This document shows, piece by piece, positions 22,678-32,089 of a DNA stretch of 64,000 nt. How positions within the stretch are numbered: position 1 is the stretch's first letter; every line of letters starts with the position of its first letter. The notes below the pieces were generated by a model. The model made no database searches. It was not told the origin of the DNA and worked only from the letters and a program-made list of their open reading frames with translations. The DNA is from Streptomyces sp. S4.7 (GTDB taxonomy: Bacteria; Actinomycetota; Actinomycetes; Streptomycetales; Streptomycetaceae): positions 3,596,001 through 3,660,000 of the forward strand of contig NZ_CP048397.1 in the NCBI RefSeq assembly GCF_010384365.1, given 5' to 3'. The translations under genes were made by a program, and so were the position numbers.

Positions 22678-24867
22678 CTACGGGAAGTTGATCACGTTCG
22701 ACGGGACCGTCGACGTGCCCGATGTCGGTGATCCGATGCTGTTGATCACGTGGTTGTACTGGCCCATGCCGCCGAGCGAGACGACCAGGATGTTGTGGAA
22801 CTTCACCCCTGGTTTCACCGGCGCCTGGAAGCCGTGTTCCTGACGGATGTTCGGGTCGGACGTGTAGTTGCAGTAGCTGCCCATCGCCCAGCCCTCATGG
22901 GTGACGACCGAGTCGTCCACCTTGTAGCCGGCGTAGCCCTGGATGCTGCCGTTCTGGATGGCGGCCTGGTTGGGGGCGTCGTACGCCTTCTCGTTCTGGA
23001 AGAAGATCGTCCGGCCCCGCTCACCGCTCCACCGCACGTCGTACTTGTTGAAGTGTTCGACGAACAGTCCGGTCGCCAGCACGTCGTCGCCGTTCACCTG
23101 GAGGCCGTAGTCGGCACGGTTGGTCTCCCAGCCGACGCCGTCACCGTGGTCGGCCCGCCAGATCCAGGTGTGGTCGATGATCGTGTCGTCGCTGTTGACG
23201 ACCATGCTGGTGGTGGCCTTGCCGGGGCCCGCTCCGCCGATGCGGATGAAGACGTCCTGGACGGTCGTCGGGTTGGCGGAGTGGTCGGCCGACGCGTTCT
23301 GCGGTCCGACCTCCAGCAGCGTCGGGGAGTTGACCGGTCCCGCGTCGATCAGGAAGCCGGCCAGCTTCACGCCGTCGACGTCGGCGACCTTCATCGCGGT
23401 CACCCCGTTGTCCGGGATGATCGTGGCGTAGCCGAGGCCGAGGACCACGGTGTTCGCCCGGTTGACGTTGATGGACTGGTCGATGTGGTAGATGCCCGGG
23501 GTGAAGAGCAGGTGCAGGCCCTGGGCGAGCGCGGCGTTGATCGTGGCCGCCGTGGCGCCCGGCTTGACCACGTAGAACTGGTCGAGCGGGAGGGACTCGC
23601 CCTGCGGGGTGCCGTTCCAGGAGACGCCGCGCGCGTTGGTGCGCTTGGCCGGGACGAAGACCTTGTACGTGTTGCCGTCCAGGTAGAGGAACGGCTTCTC
23701 GCGAGAGGTCGGGGTGTTGTTCAGCGTCGTGTACGGGGGGTTCGGGAAGGACTGCGCGGGTGCGCCCTCGACCCCGGAGAATGCCATGTTCCAGACGCCG
23801 TTGCCCCAGCCGCCGATGGCGCTGTCGCGGGTGTACCACTGCTGCTGGGAGTAGGGCGTGATGGTGCCGTCGACCTTGCTGTCGGCGATGTAGCCGCCGC
23901 TGGCCCAGCCGTATCCGTTCGGCGCGAGGTTCAGCCCGCCCTTGACGTGCATACGGCGGAACGGCGCCGCCTGCGCGACCGCCCAGCGGTTGCTGCCGCT
24001 GACCGGGTTGAGCGCGAGGTTCTCGGCCGAGCGCCAGAAGTTCTGTGTGGCGTTGCCGTTGAACCAGCCGGCGTCGACGGTCACGTCACCGTTGATGTTC
24101 GTGTCGTCGGGCTTCAGGCCGAGACCGGAGATCGAGGTGTAGAAGCCGAGTTGGGCGTTGAGGTTGTTGTACGTGCCCGGCCTGAAGAGCAGTTGGTAGC
24201 GGCCGGTGCCGAACTGGGCCGACTCCTGCTGCTGGAAGATCTGGTCGAGCGTGCCCTGGATGTTGGGCGTCGAGGGGTCGAAGACCTTGACGTTGGGACC
24301 GAGGTCGCCACCGCCCTGGATCGGACCGCCGGGGCCGCCGCTCTCGCCGTAGACCTGGAACTCCCAGAGTGAGTAGCCGTACTGGGTGGCACGGGTGGTG
24401 CCGGTCAGCCGTACGTAGCGGGCGTCGCCCGAGATGTTCAGCGTCTCGTTGCCACCGGGGCCGGTGGTGGTGGAGTACGCGCTGGTCCAGGTGGTGCCGT
24501 TCGTGGAGAGCTCGATCCGGTACGCCTTGGCGTACGCGGTCTCCCAGCGCAGCACGACCTGGTTGACCGCGACCGTGGAGCCGAGGTCGATCCGGATCCA
24601 CTGCGGGTCGGCGGCGGCGCTCGACCAGCGGGTGCCGTTGTCGCCGTCGACCGCGGCAGCGGCGGGCGTGCCGCCGTTCTCCGTGCTGGAGACGGTCACC
24701 GGCTTGCCCTGGGAGAGCAGGGTCGGGGCGGCGCTCGCGGCGGTGGTGCCGGGGATGAGCATCAGCAGGGAGGCGACCAGGGTGGCGGCGACGGACGCGG
24801 CGATGCCGCGGCGGCGCGCCGACGCGGGTCTCCTGAACACCGGTACAACGGACAGCGGAGCGTGCAT
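22678..24867 (-). CDS. Secreted discoidin (F5/8 type C)-beta-helix protein
   Basis: A 729-residue exported protein. The signal peptide (RRRGIAASVAATLVASLLMLIPG, broken here: basic RRR, hydrophobic core, then ASA-A cleavage near 47) leads to a carbohydrate-binding discoidin domain (about 50-180: AVDGDNGTRWSS, PQWIRIDLGS, YVRLTGT, LWEFQVYG). The remaining 530 residues look like a right-handed parallel beta-helix with repeated short strands (ADYGLQVNGDDVLATGLFVEHFN). This pattern suits a polysaccharide-degrading enzyme; the substrate is not evident. ATG at 24867 has AGGAGA upstream. A LacI-type operator lies 73 bases before the start. Confidence 0.82.
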   Translation of the reverse strand: MHAPLSVVPVFRRPASARRRGIAASVAATLVASLLMLIPGTTAASAAPTLLSQGKPVTVSSTENGGTPAAAAVDGDNGTRWSSAAADPQWIRIDLGSTVAVNQVVLRWETAYAKAYRIELSTNGTTWTSAYSTTTGPGGNETLNISGDARYVRLTGTTRATQYGYSLWEFQVYGESGGPGGPIQGGGDLGPNVKVFDPSTPNIQGTLDQIFQQQESAQFGTGRYQLLFRPGTYNNLNAQLGFYTSISGLGLKPDDTNINGDVTVDAGWFNGNATQNFWRSAENLALNPVSGSNRWAVAQAAPFRRMHVKGGLNLAPNGYGWASGGYIADSKVDGTITPYSQQQWYTRDSAIGGWGNGVWNMAFSGVEGAPAQSFPNPPYTTLNNTPTSREKPFLYLDGNTYKVFVPAKRTNARGVSWNGTPQGESLPLDQFYVVKPGATAATINAALAQGLHLLFTPGIYHIDQSINVNRANTVVLGLGYATIIPDNGVTAMKVADVDGVKLAGFLIDAGPVNSPTLLEVGPQNASADHSANPTTVQDVFIRIGGAGPGKATTSMVVNSDDTIIDHTWIWRADHGDGVGWETNRADYGLQVNGDDVLATGLFVEHFNKYDVRWSGERGRTIFFQNEKAYDAPNQAAIQNGSIQGYAGYKVDDSVVTHEGWAMGSYCNYTSDPNIRQEHGFQAPVKPGVKFHNILVVSLGGMGQYNHVINSIGSPTSGTSTVPSNVINFP

Positions 24868-24939
24868 GGGCAGGTCTCCTGAAGTCTCGGACGACGAGGG
24901 GGAGTTCGGGACGCACACGGAGAGATCGGGCAGAACCCG

Positions 24940-24951
24940 GAGAGCGCTCTC
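24940..24951. promoter_or_regulatory. LacI-family operator-like palindrome GAGAGCGCTCTC
   Basis: A perfect 12-bp palindrome with central AGCGCT, the signature of operators for LacI-type sugar repressors in Streptomyces (such as CebR-like sites). It lies upstream of the secreted discoidin/beta-helix gene. The wider stretch 24868-25283 holds only promoter sequence for this and the rightward gene. Confidence 0.6.
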
Positions 24952-25283
24952 TCGCTACGGCAGATGGTTCTCCCGTGTTTCGTACACGTCAAGAGTTGTG
25001 CACGCACCGGCCTTCACCGACCGCCGTCCGATCAACAACTGGCCGACTCGGCGGGGCATTTACCCAGGTTCGCGATGTATCTTGCGGAGTGTCCGTTCAG
25101 ATCCTGATGGTGCGGCCCGGGCACACGTCCCGCACAACACCTCGATCGAGTTGTGGCGACGAGGTGTCGATGTGGTGTGGCCAGAAGCGGTCACGCAGGT
25201 GATCGAAATCGTTCTCCGAAGCGGCCCATTCATGCGGTTAGACTCACGCGATCGCACTGGGGACGGCAGGGGAGGCAGCGCTG

Positions 25284-25448
25284 ATGGTGCAAACGAAGAA
25301 GCTCGTGCTCTATCTGGTCATTGTCTTCGTGCTGTATACGATCATCACCTCACCCGAACGGTCCGCCGATCTCGTCCAGGTGGGGTTCGAGGGCATAGCC
25401 AGCGCGGCCGAGGGTGTCGGCGAGTTCATGACCGAGCTCGTACAGTAG
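25284..25448 (+). CDS. Small single-span membrane protein
   Basis: A 54-residue protein, MVQTKKLVLYLVIVFVLYTI as membrane segment, then TSPERSADLVQVG and a helical tail ending FMTELVQ. I recall close homologues upstream of Dabb genes in other Streptomyces. GGGGAGG lies eight bases before the ATG, and TAGACT at 25239-25244 could be the -10 element. Function unknown. Confidence 0.8.
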   Translation: MVQTKKLVLYLVIVFVLYTIITSPERSADLVQVGFEGIASAAEGVGEFMTELVQ

Positions 25449-25580
25449 CCACGGCAGTCAGCAGCCGCGGCAGCCACGGCCGAAGGCGCCGTGACCGCGC
25501 CAACGGACGCCGACGGCGCCGACCTCCGAGCGGTCCGCCGCCGCTCACCCCCCAGCCCTCCGCGCCCCCGGGAGACCGCC

Positions 25581-25874
25581 TTGATCCGCCACCTGGTCCT
25601 CTTCAAGCTCAACGAGGGCGTCTCCCGCGACGAGCCGCGGGTGGTCGCCGGCGCGCGGGCCTTCGCGGAGCTCGGCGGCACGATCCCGGAGCTGGAGTAC
25701 TGGGAGTGCGGCTGGAACATCAGCGACCGGCCGATCGCCCATGACTTCGCCATCAACTCGGCGGTCGCCGACGCCGACGCGCTGACCCGTTATTTGGAGC
25801 ACCCCGACCATCAGGCGGGCGTCGGACAGTGGCGGGAATTCGCCACCTGGGTGATCGCCGACTACGAGTTCTGA
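25581..25874 (+). CDS. Dabb-family (stress-response A/B barrel) protein
   Basis: A 97-residue dimeric alpha/beta-barrel protein. The family opening IRHLVLFKLNEGVS and the ending YLEHPDHQAGVGQWREFATWVIADYEF are clear. Dabb proteins include small enzymes of polyketide folding and stress proteins of unknown role. TTG is chosen as start because it has GGGAG upstream and family members begin with IRHLV; the open frame extends to a GTG at 25491. A true hairpin-plus-T-run terminator follows. Confidence 0.88.
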   Translation: MIRHLVLFKLNEGVSRDEPRVVAGARAFAELGGTIPELEYWECGWNISDRPIAHDFAINSAVADADALTRYLEHPDHQAGVGQWREFATWVIADYEF

Positions 25875-25944
25875 TCGATTCCGACCGGATTTCGAGCCTC
25901 TGGCTCCGCCGACTCTCCCCCGCGGCCCTCCCACCGCGCTCCCG

Positions 25945-25973
25945 GCCCCACGCCTCATCGGTGTGGGGCTTTT
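25945..25973 (+). terminator. Rho-independent terminator after Dabb gene
   Basis: A 7-bp GC stem (25945-25951 with 25963-25969) directly followed by TTTT, rare in this GC-rich window. Confidence 0.75.
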
Positions 25974-26099
25974 CGGGTATGGGCGGCACATCCTCGTCAA
26001 CACGGAGTTTTCTGGTGCTTGCACACAGTGGGCATGTCTTGTGATGCTATGACCGCTTTTGACGGATGAGTTGACCGTAGTTGACCGCAAAGGGGTGGC

Positions 26100-27050
26100 G
26101 TGACCGTGCCGGCCAGTACAACGCCTCAAATGCCGCCCCAGAGCGAACCCCGAGCCGCGCCCCAGGCCGGAAGCGGCTCCGGGAACCGGGCCGAGGCCCC
26201 CCTCGCCGAGCCCCCGAGTCCCGCCGAGCCACCCAGGCTCGTCGAGACCCCGAGCGAGACCGAGCCGAGACCGTCGACACCGCAGACGCGGGGCGCCGAC
26301 ACCAGGGCGCTGACGCAGCTCCTCTTCTCGCAGATCAAGGATCTGGAACGCGGCACCGCCGAGCACACCCGGGTCCGCAGCGCGCTCATCGAGGCGAATC
26401 TGCCGCTCGTGCGGTACGCCGCCGCCCGCTTCCGCAGCCGTAACGAGCCGATGGAGGACGTCGTCCAGGTCGGCACGATCGGCCTGATCAACGCGATCGA
26501 CCGGTTCGACCCGGACCGCGGCGTACAGTTCCCGACCTTCGCGATGCCCACCGTCGTCGGCGAGATCAAACGCTACTTCCGCGACAACGTGCGCACCGTC
26601 CACGTACCGCGCCGGCTGCACGAGCTGTGGGTGCAGGTCACCGGCGCCACCGAGGACCTGACGACGGCTCACGGCCGCTCTCCCACCTCCGCCGAGATCG
26701 CCGAACGGCTGAAGATCTCCGAGGAGGAGGTCCTCGCCTGCATCGAGGCGGGCCGGTCGTACCACGCGACGTCACTGGAGGCCGCCCAGGAGGGCGACGG
26801 TCTGCCCGGCCTGCTCGACCGGCTCGGCTACGAGGACCCGGCGCTCGCCGGTGTCGAGCACCGCGATCTGGTCCGGCATCTGCTCGTACAACTGCCGGAG
26901 CGGGAACAGCGCATCCTGATGCTGCGCTACTACAACAACCTGACGCAGTCACAGATCAGCCAGGAACTCGGCGTCTCCCAGATGCATGTGTCCAGGCTCC
27001 TGGCGCGAAGCTTCGCGCGTTTGCGATCCGCAAACAGGATCGAGGCGTAA
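26100..27050 (+). CDS. sigF: SigB/SigF-type alternative sigma factor (first of pair)
   Basis: A 316-residue sigma-70-family factor of the stress/sporulation group. A Pro/Ala-rich extension (1-65) precedes region 2 ([30 protein letters not shown], about 98-127, with the -10 reading helix [19 protein letters not shown]), region 3, and region 4 ([29 protein letters not shown]). Adjacent sigF and sigN occur near upp-tadA in S. coelicolor, from memory, so this one is taken as sigF. No anti-sigma gene is adjacent. The GTG start has AAGGGG upstream. Confidence 0.85.
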   Translation: MTVPASTTPQMPPQSEPRAAPQAGSGSGNRAEAPLAEPPSPAEPPRLVETPSETEPRPSTPQTRGADTRALTQLLFSQIKDLERGTAEHTRVRSALIEANLPLVRYAAARFRSRNEPMEDVVQVGTIGLINAIDRFDPDRGVQFPTFAMPTVVGEIKRYFRDNVRTVHVPRRLHELWVQVTGATEDLTTAHGRSPTSAEIAERLKISEEEVLACIEAGRSYHATSLEAAQEGDGLPGLLDRLGYEDPALAGVEHRDLVRHLLVQLPEREQRILMLRYYNNLTQSQISQELGVSQMHVSRLLARSFARLRSANRIEA

Positions 27051-27271
27051 CTCTTCCGGGTAGTAACCCCGCAGCGCCTCCAGCAGCAGCAAATTCGCAT
27101 ACCCCCATATTCCGGTGCAGATATGTCGACTTGGCGCTACAGCGTGTTGACGACATGTGACATTCTGCTGGAACCGCGTTTGCCGCAGCCCCACCTCCGG
27201 TATTCAGGTGGAGGCTGCGTTCCTTCGACGGGAGCGGCCACCGCGACCGTCAGCGACCTCAAGGGGGTGGC

Positions 27272-28147
27272 ATGTCCGTAGAACAGGGCAGCTCGAAGGT
27301 GCTCACGCTCAACAAGAGCGAGCAGACACCGGAGGCGCCGGATGCTCTCGACCGTGCGGCCGAACCGCGCGTGTCCCAGCCGGAAGCCATCGACACCCGC
27401 ACTCTGTCCCGCTCCCTGTTCCTGCGGCTCGCCGTACTCGACCAGGACAGCCCGGAGCGCACCTACGTACGTGACACCCTCATCGAGCTGAACCTGCCTC
27501 TGGTGCGTTACGCGGCGGCCCGGTTCCGCAGCCGCAACGAGCCGATGGAGGACATCGTCCAGGTCGGCACGATCGGCCTCATCAAGGCGATCGACCGCTT
27601 CGACTGCGAACGGGGCGTGGAATTCCCCACGTTCGCGATGCCGACCGTCGTCGGCGAGATCAAGCGCTTCTTCCGCGACACGTCGTGGTCGGTGCGCGTG
27701 CCCCGCCGGCTCCAGGAGTTGCGGCTCGCGCTCACGAAGGCCAGTGACGAGCTGGCGCAGAAGCTGGACCGCTCACCGACCGTCCCCGAACTCGCCCTGG
27801 TGCTGGGCGTGTCGGAGGAGGACGTGGTCGACGGCCTCGCGGTCGGGAACGCGTACACGGCCTCCTCGCTGGACTCGCCGTCCCCCGAGGACGACGGCGG
27901 CGAGGGCTCGCTCGCGGACCGTCTGGGGTACGAGGACACGGCCCTGGAGGGCGTGGAGTACCGGGAGTCGCTGAAGCCGCTGCTGGCCAAACTCCCGCCC
28001 CGCGAGCGGCAGATCATCATGCTGCGCTTCTTCGCGAACATGACGCAGTCCCAGATCGGCGAGGAGGTCGGCATCTCGCAGATGCATGTCTCACGCCTGC
28101 TGACCCGCACGCTCGCACAGCTGCGGGAAGGGCTGATCGCGGACTGA
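27272..28147 (+). CDS. sigN: SigB/SigF-type alternative sigma factor (second of pair)
   Basis: A 291-residue paralogue of the preceding gene, with the same region 2 ([26 protein letters not shown]) and region 4 ([28 protein letters not shown]) and a different N-terminus (MSVEQGSSKVLTLNKSE). By position it corresponds to S. coelicolor sigN (from memory). The 221-base gap to the first gene makes an independent promoter likely. In the 27051-27271 gap the AT-rich segment near 27100 is the best candidate. ATG follows AGGGGGTGG. Confidence 0.82.
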   Translation: MSVEQGSSKVLTLNKSEQTPEAPDALDRAAEPRVSQPEAIDTRTLSRSLFLRLAVLDQDSPERTYVRDTLIELNLPLVRYAAARFRSRNEPMEDIVQVGTIGLIKAIDRFDCERGVEFPTFAMPTVVGEIKRFFRDTSWSVRVPRRLQELRLALTKASDELAQKLDRSPTVPELALVLGVSEEDVVDGLAVGNAYTASSLDSPSPEDDGGEGSLADRLGYEDTALEGVEYRESLKPLLAKLPPRERQIIMLRFFANMTQSQIGEEVGISQMHVSRLLTRTLAQLREGLIAD

Positions 28148-28226
28148 TCGCGGACGTCACCGCGAGCACGGCCTCACCGGGGAGCGCTGCCTCGTCGCAG
28201 AGCGGGCCTCGCCGGTGCCGTCGCAG

Positions 28227-28259
28227 CGGTGGCGCCCCGCGTGGAGCGGAGCGCCACCG
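28227..28259. terminator. Terminator between sigN and convergent small gene
   Basis: A 9-bp stem 28227-28235 with 28251-28259 and a 15-nt loop, between convergent genes. Confidence 0.6.
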
Positions 28260-28319
28260 TCATGAGTGGGACCCGCGGCCGGCAGCGACCGGTGCGGGAT
28301 TCCGTCCGTCCGTCCGTGG

Positions 28320-28526
28320 TCAGCCGAGCGCGAGCCAGGCGACCGCGGCCAGGACCGCGATCACGGCCACGACACCGACGATCAGTCCGGTTTTCGATCC
28401 GCTCCGCTGCGGGGCCTGCCGACGCTGTGGCTCACCCTCGTCGACGAAGGCGCGGAACATCTGGGTGTTGCCCGCGGGGTCGGGATTTCCCTCGGGGCCC
28501 TGCGGGGCATGGGGGTTGTGTGCCAT
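28320..28526 (-). CDS. Small C-tail-anchored membrane protein
   Basis: A 68-residue protein. A polar N-terminus (MAHNPHAPQGPEGNPDPAGNT, broken by many Pro and Asn) is followed by MFRAFVDEGEPQRR and one C-terminal membrane span, TGLIVGVVAVIAVLAAVAWLA (residues about 46-66). Probably a conserved Streptomyces protein; function unknown. AGGG lies before the ATG. Confidence 0.72.
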   Translation of the reverse strand: MAHNPHAPQGPEGNPDPAGNTQMFRAFVDEGEPQRRQAPQRSGSKTGLIVGVVAVIAVLAAVAWLALG

Positions 28527-28728
28527 GTGCCAGGACCCTAGCGAACACCGTGACCCCGCCCAACCCCCGGGGCCGACCGAAGGCATGTCCGGGCCCGCGC
28601 GGCGGCCTTTCCCGAGCGTGTTTCCGGCCCTCTCCCGGCCCCTTCCACCCCCTGCGCACCATTGACCTCGCACATGCGAAGCCTTTTGGGTTCCTTTACT
28701 GCAGATGATCTCTTTTAATTTGCCTTCA

Positions 28729-28762
28729 GCAACCAACCGCTTCTATGGTTGCCCCAAGCAAC
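28729..28762. promoter_or_regulatory. TTGC/GCAA inverted repeats before the MarR gene
   Basis: GCAACC (28729-28734), GGTTGC (28747-28752) and GCAAC (28758-28762) form overlapping inverted repeats in an AT-rich promoter stretch 40-75 bases before the MarR start. This is a likely autoregulatory site controlling MarR and the MFS exporter. Confidence 0.55.
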
Positions 28763-28804
28763 AACATAGGTGTGACAGACGCGAGGAACCTTCTCGGAGG
28801 GGTC

Positions 28805-29356
28805 ATGGCCGCCAGAGGTCAGTACGCGGAACTGGCCCGCCAGCTCAGTGCCATCGGAGCCGTGAAACGGGGACTCTCCCGCGTCCTGCCACCCGACTGT
28901 CCGGGCGGCTCGGCCGCCGTACTGACCCTGCTGGAGCGGCACGGCGAGATGCGGATGAGCCGCCTCGCCGAGCTGCTGGCCGTGGACATGTCCGTAACCA
29001 GCAGGCATGTGGCACACGCGGCCGAGCGCGGCTGGATCGAGCGCGCGCCCGACCTCGCCGACCGCCGGTCGCGCATATTGCGGCTCACACCGGCGGGCCG
29101 CGAACTGCTCGACGAACTGGCGCGACGGACGACGGAGATCTTCGCCCGCACGCTGTCCGACTGGACCGACGACGAGGTCGGACAGCTGAACACCATGCTG
29201 GCACGCCTGCGCGAGAACTTCGGCGACTGCCGGCCCGGCCGCTACGGCACCGGGCCCGCGGCCGCACCCGTACCCTCTCCCGCAGCACCCGCACCCACCC
29301 CGGCACCCGTACCTGAGGCCGCACCGCGAGAAACCCCCGCGCGGCGACAGAGTTGA
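28805..29356 (+). CDS. MarR-family transcriptional regulator
   Basis: A 183-residue MarR protein. The winged helix spans about residues 35-105: VLTLLERHGEMRMSRLAELL, VDMSVTSRHVAHAAERGWIERAP, then the wing DRRSRILRLTPAGRELL. A proline/alanine-rich tail of 35 residues follows. ATG at 28805 has GGAGGGG upstream. It lies 14 bases before the MFS exporter gene and probably represses both, relieved by an exported ligand (inference). Confidence 0.9.
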   Translation: MAARGQYAELARQLSAIGAVKRGLSRVLPPDCPGGSAAVLTLLERHGEMRMSRLAELLAVDMSVTSRHVAHAAERGWIERAPDLADRRSRILRLTPAGRELLDELARRTTEIFARTLSDWTDDEVGQLNTMLARLRENFGDCRPGRYGTGPAAAPVPSPAAPAPTPAPVPEAAPRETPARRQS

Positions 29357-29370
29357 GACGAAGGAATTCA

Positions 29371-31914
29371 ATGGCTACGACCAACACACCAACGGGTGTA
29401 CGGGGCGGCCACGCCAAGCACGGCGGCGGCTCCCCCGCCACCGAACCCGACACGCCGATGACACACCGTCAGATCATGGAGGCGCTCTCCGGGCTGCTGC
29501 TCGGCATGTTCGTGGCGATCCTCTCCTCGACGGTCGTCACCAACGCCCTGCCCGAGATCATCTCCGACCTCGGCGGCGGACAGAACGCCTACACCTGGGT
29601 GGTGACCGCGTCGCTCCTGGCGATGACGGCGACCACTCCCCTGTGGGGCAAGCTCGCCGACCTGTTCAGCAAGAAGCTGCTGGTACAGATAGCCCTGACC
29701 CTCTATGTGGTCGCGTCGGCGGCGGCCGGGCTGTCCCAGAGCTCGGGGATGCTGATCGTCTTCCGTGTCGTCCAGGGCATAGGCGTCGGCGGTCTCACCG
29801 CGCTCGCCCAGATCATCATGGCCGCGATGATCGCCCCGCGTGAGCGCGGACGCTACAGCGGCTACCTCGGCGCGACGTTCGCCGTCGCCACCGTCGGCGG
29901 CCCGCTCATCGGCGGTGTCATCACCGACACGTCGTGGCTCGGCTGGCGCTGGTGCTTCTACGTCGGCGTCCCCTTCGCCGTCATCGCGCTGATCGTGCTT
30001 CAGAAGACCCTCAAGCTCCCGGTGGTCAAGCGCAAGGTCAGGATCGACTGGACCGGCGCGTTCCTCATCAGCGCGGCCGTCTCGCTGCTGCTGCTCTGGG
30101 TCACCTTCGCCGGTGACAAGTACGACTGGATCTCCTGGCAGACGTACGCGATGCTCGCCGGCACGGTCGTGCTCGTCGCGCTCTTCCTCCTCACCGAGTC
30201 ACGGGCCACCGAACCGATCATCCCGCTGCGACTGTTCCGCAACCGCACGATCACCCTGGCCTCGCTGGCCTCGCTGTTCGTCGGAATCGCGCTGTTCGCC
30301 GGCACGGTCTTCTTCAGCCAGTACTTCCAGCTCGCGCGGGACAAGTCGCCGACCATGTCCGGTGTGATGACCATCCCGATGATCGGCGGGCTCTTCCTCT
30401 CCTCGACGGTCTCGGGCCTCATCATCACCAAGACGGGGCGCTGGAAGGCGTGGCTGGTCAGCGGCGGTGTACTGGTGACGGCCGGCCTCGGGCTGCTGGG
30501 CACCATCCGGTACGACACCGAGTACTGGCACATCGCGGTCTTCATGGCGATCATGGGCCTCGGCATCGGCATGATGATGCAGAACCTGGTCCTGTGCACG
30601 CAGAACCAGGTCTCCCCGCAGGACCTGGGCGCCGCGAGTTCCGTCGTCACCTTCTTCCGCTCCCTCGGCGGCGCGATCGGCGTCTCGGCGCTGGGCGCGG
30701 TGCTGGGCCACCGGGTCACCTCGTACGTCAAGGACGGTCTCGCCGATCTCGGCCCGGACGCCGCGGCGGCCGGTCACGCCGGTACGGGCGGCGGGGGCAT
30801 CCCGGACCTGGACACGCTGCCCGTACCGATGCGGACCGTCGTGGAGGCGGCGTACGGGCACGGCGTCGCCGACGTCTTCCTCTACTCGGCGCCCGCCGCG
30901 CTGCTCGCTTTCCTCATCACGCTGTTCATCAAGGAGGTCGCGCTCAAGACGCGCGCCGCCGGTGAAGCGGAGGAGAGCCTGGAGAACACGCCGTTCGTAC
31001 CGGTGGAGCAGGTCGTCCCGATCGGTGGCGGTGCCGAGGCGCCGGTGGCCGTCGAGGCCGCCGGCACGGGCACGGGCACGGACACGGGCACGGGCACGAG
31101 CACGAGCACGGACAAGGACTTGGGCACGGGAGCACCCGGCGGCGGCGACGGTATCCCCGTCCACGGCGTCGTACGCGGCACCGAGGGCGGACCCGTGCCA
31201 CGGGCCGCTGTCACCCTCATCTCCCCGGCCGGGCGCCAGTTGGGCCGCGCGGTCGCCGGGGAGGACGGCGGCTACGAGGTGGACGCGCCGGAGTCCGGCT
31301 CGTACGTCCTCATCGCGTCGGCCGACGGCTTCCAGCCGCAGGCCGCCACGGTGTCCGTCGGCTCGGAGCCCCTGGCGTACGACCTCCTGCTCGTCGGTAC
31401 GAGCGGCCTCACCGGCTCCGTACGGAGCGAGGAGGGCGACATGCCCGTCGAGGGCGCGATGGTCATCGTGACCGACGTGCGCGGCGATGTGCTGGCGACC
31501 GGGAAGTCCGGCGAGCGGGGCGAGTTCGCCTTCGCGGAGCTGCTGCCGGGCTCCGTGACCGTCGCCGTGAACGCGAGCGGATTCCGGCCGCTGGCCCTGC
31601 CGGTGGAGATCGGCGCCCAGGGCGTGACCCGCGTCGAGGCCGTCCTGCGGTCGGGCGCGCTCGTCCAGGGCACGGTCAGGGCGGGAGCCGACCGGCGTCC
31701 GCTGCCGGACGCGCGTGTCACGCTGATCGACGCGGCCGGGAACGTGGTCGCCACGGCGACGACGGGGGACGACGGGGTGTATGGCTTCGCGGACCTGGAC
31801 GCGGGGGAGTACACGGTCATAGCGACCGGTTACCCGCCGGTGGCCGGCGCGCTGACCGTCGCCGGGCACGGGGTCGACGGCCACGACGTCGAACTCATGC
31901 ACCCGGGCGACTGA
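29371..31914 (+). CDS. DHA2/EmrB-type MFS exporter fused to three carboxypeptidase-regulatory-like domains
   Basis: An 847-residue protein. Residues about 35-530 are a 14-span drug:H+ antiporter of the EmrB/QacA group (MFVAILSSTVVTNALPEI; motif GKLADLFSKK; motif C-like GATFAVATVGGPLIGGVI). A Gly/Thr repeat linker (GTGTGT) leads to three tandem beta-sandwich domains of carboxypeptidase-regulatory type: about 593-675 (VHGVVRGTEGGPVPRAAVTL), 676-757 (LTGSVRSEEGDMPVEGAMV) and 759-840 (VQGTVRAGADRRPLPDARV). The fusion is unusual: extracellular-type domains on a transporter. Similar Streptomyces proteins exist in my memory. GAAGGA precedes the ATG. Probably an operon with MarR and YceI. Confidence 0.9.
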   Translation: MATTNTPTGVRGGHAKHGGGSPATEPDTPMTHRQIMEALSGLLLGMFVAILSSTVVTNALPEIISDLGGGQNAYTWVVTASLLAMTATTPLWGKLADLFSKKLLVQIALTLYVVASAAAGLSQSSGMLIVFRVVQGIGVGGLTALAQIIMAAMIAPRERGRYSGYLGATFAVATVGGPLIGGVITDTSWLGWRWCFYVGVPFAVIALIVLQKTLKLPVVKRKVRIDWTGAFLISAAVSLLLLWVTFAGDKYDWISWQTYAMLAGTVVLVALFLLTESRATEPIIPLRLFRNRTITLASLASLFVGIALFAGTVFFSQYFQLARDKSPTMSGVMTIPMIGGLFLSSTVSGLIITKTGRWKAWLVSGGVLVTAGLGLLGTIRYDTEYWHIAVFMAIMGLGIGMMMQNLVLCTQNQVSPQDLGAASSVVTFFRSLGGAIGVSALGAVLGHRVTSYVKDGLADLGPDAAAAGHAGTGGGGIPDLDTLPVPMRTVVEAAYGHGVADVFLYSAPAALLAFLITLFIKEVALKTRAAGEAEESLENTPFVPVEQVVPIGGGAEAPVAVEAAGTGTGTDTGTGTSTSTDKDLGTGAPGGGDGIPVHGVVRGTEGGPVPRAAVTLISPAGRQLGRAVAGEDGGYEVDAPESGSYVLIASADGFQPQAATVSVGSEPLAYDLLLVGTSGLTGSVRSEEGDMPVEGAMVIVTDVRGDVLATGKSGERGEFAFAELLPGSVTVAVNASGFRPLALPVEIGAQGVTRVEAVLRSGALVQGTVRAGADRRPLPDARVTLIDAAGNVVATATTGDDGVYGFADLDAGEYTVIATGYPPVAGALTVAGHGVDGHDVELMHPGD

Positions 31915-32089
31915 CGCCCGTCCAAGCCCCCGGGCGGGGCGCGCTCCCGAGCGGAGGCGTGCCCGCGTCCGGCGGTAGGGGCCCCGGTTGCGGGGGTGGC
32001 AGCCTGGGGACGGCGTGCCGCCGACGCGCCGGGGCCCGATTCTTGGCCGGCCGAGCTTGACGTGAACTGCGACCGAGGAGAGAAACGGG

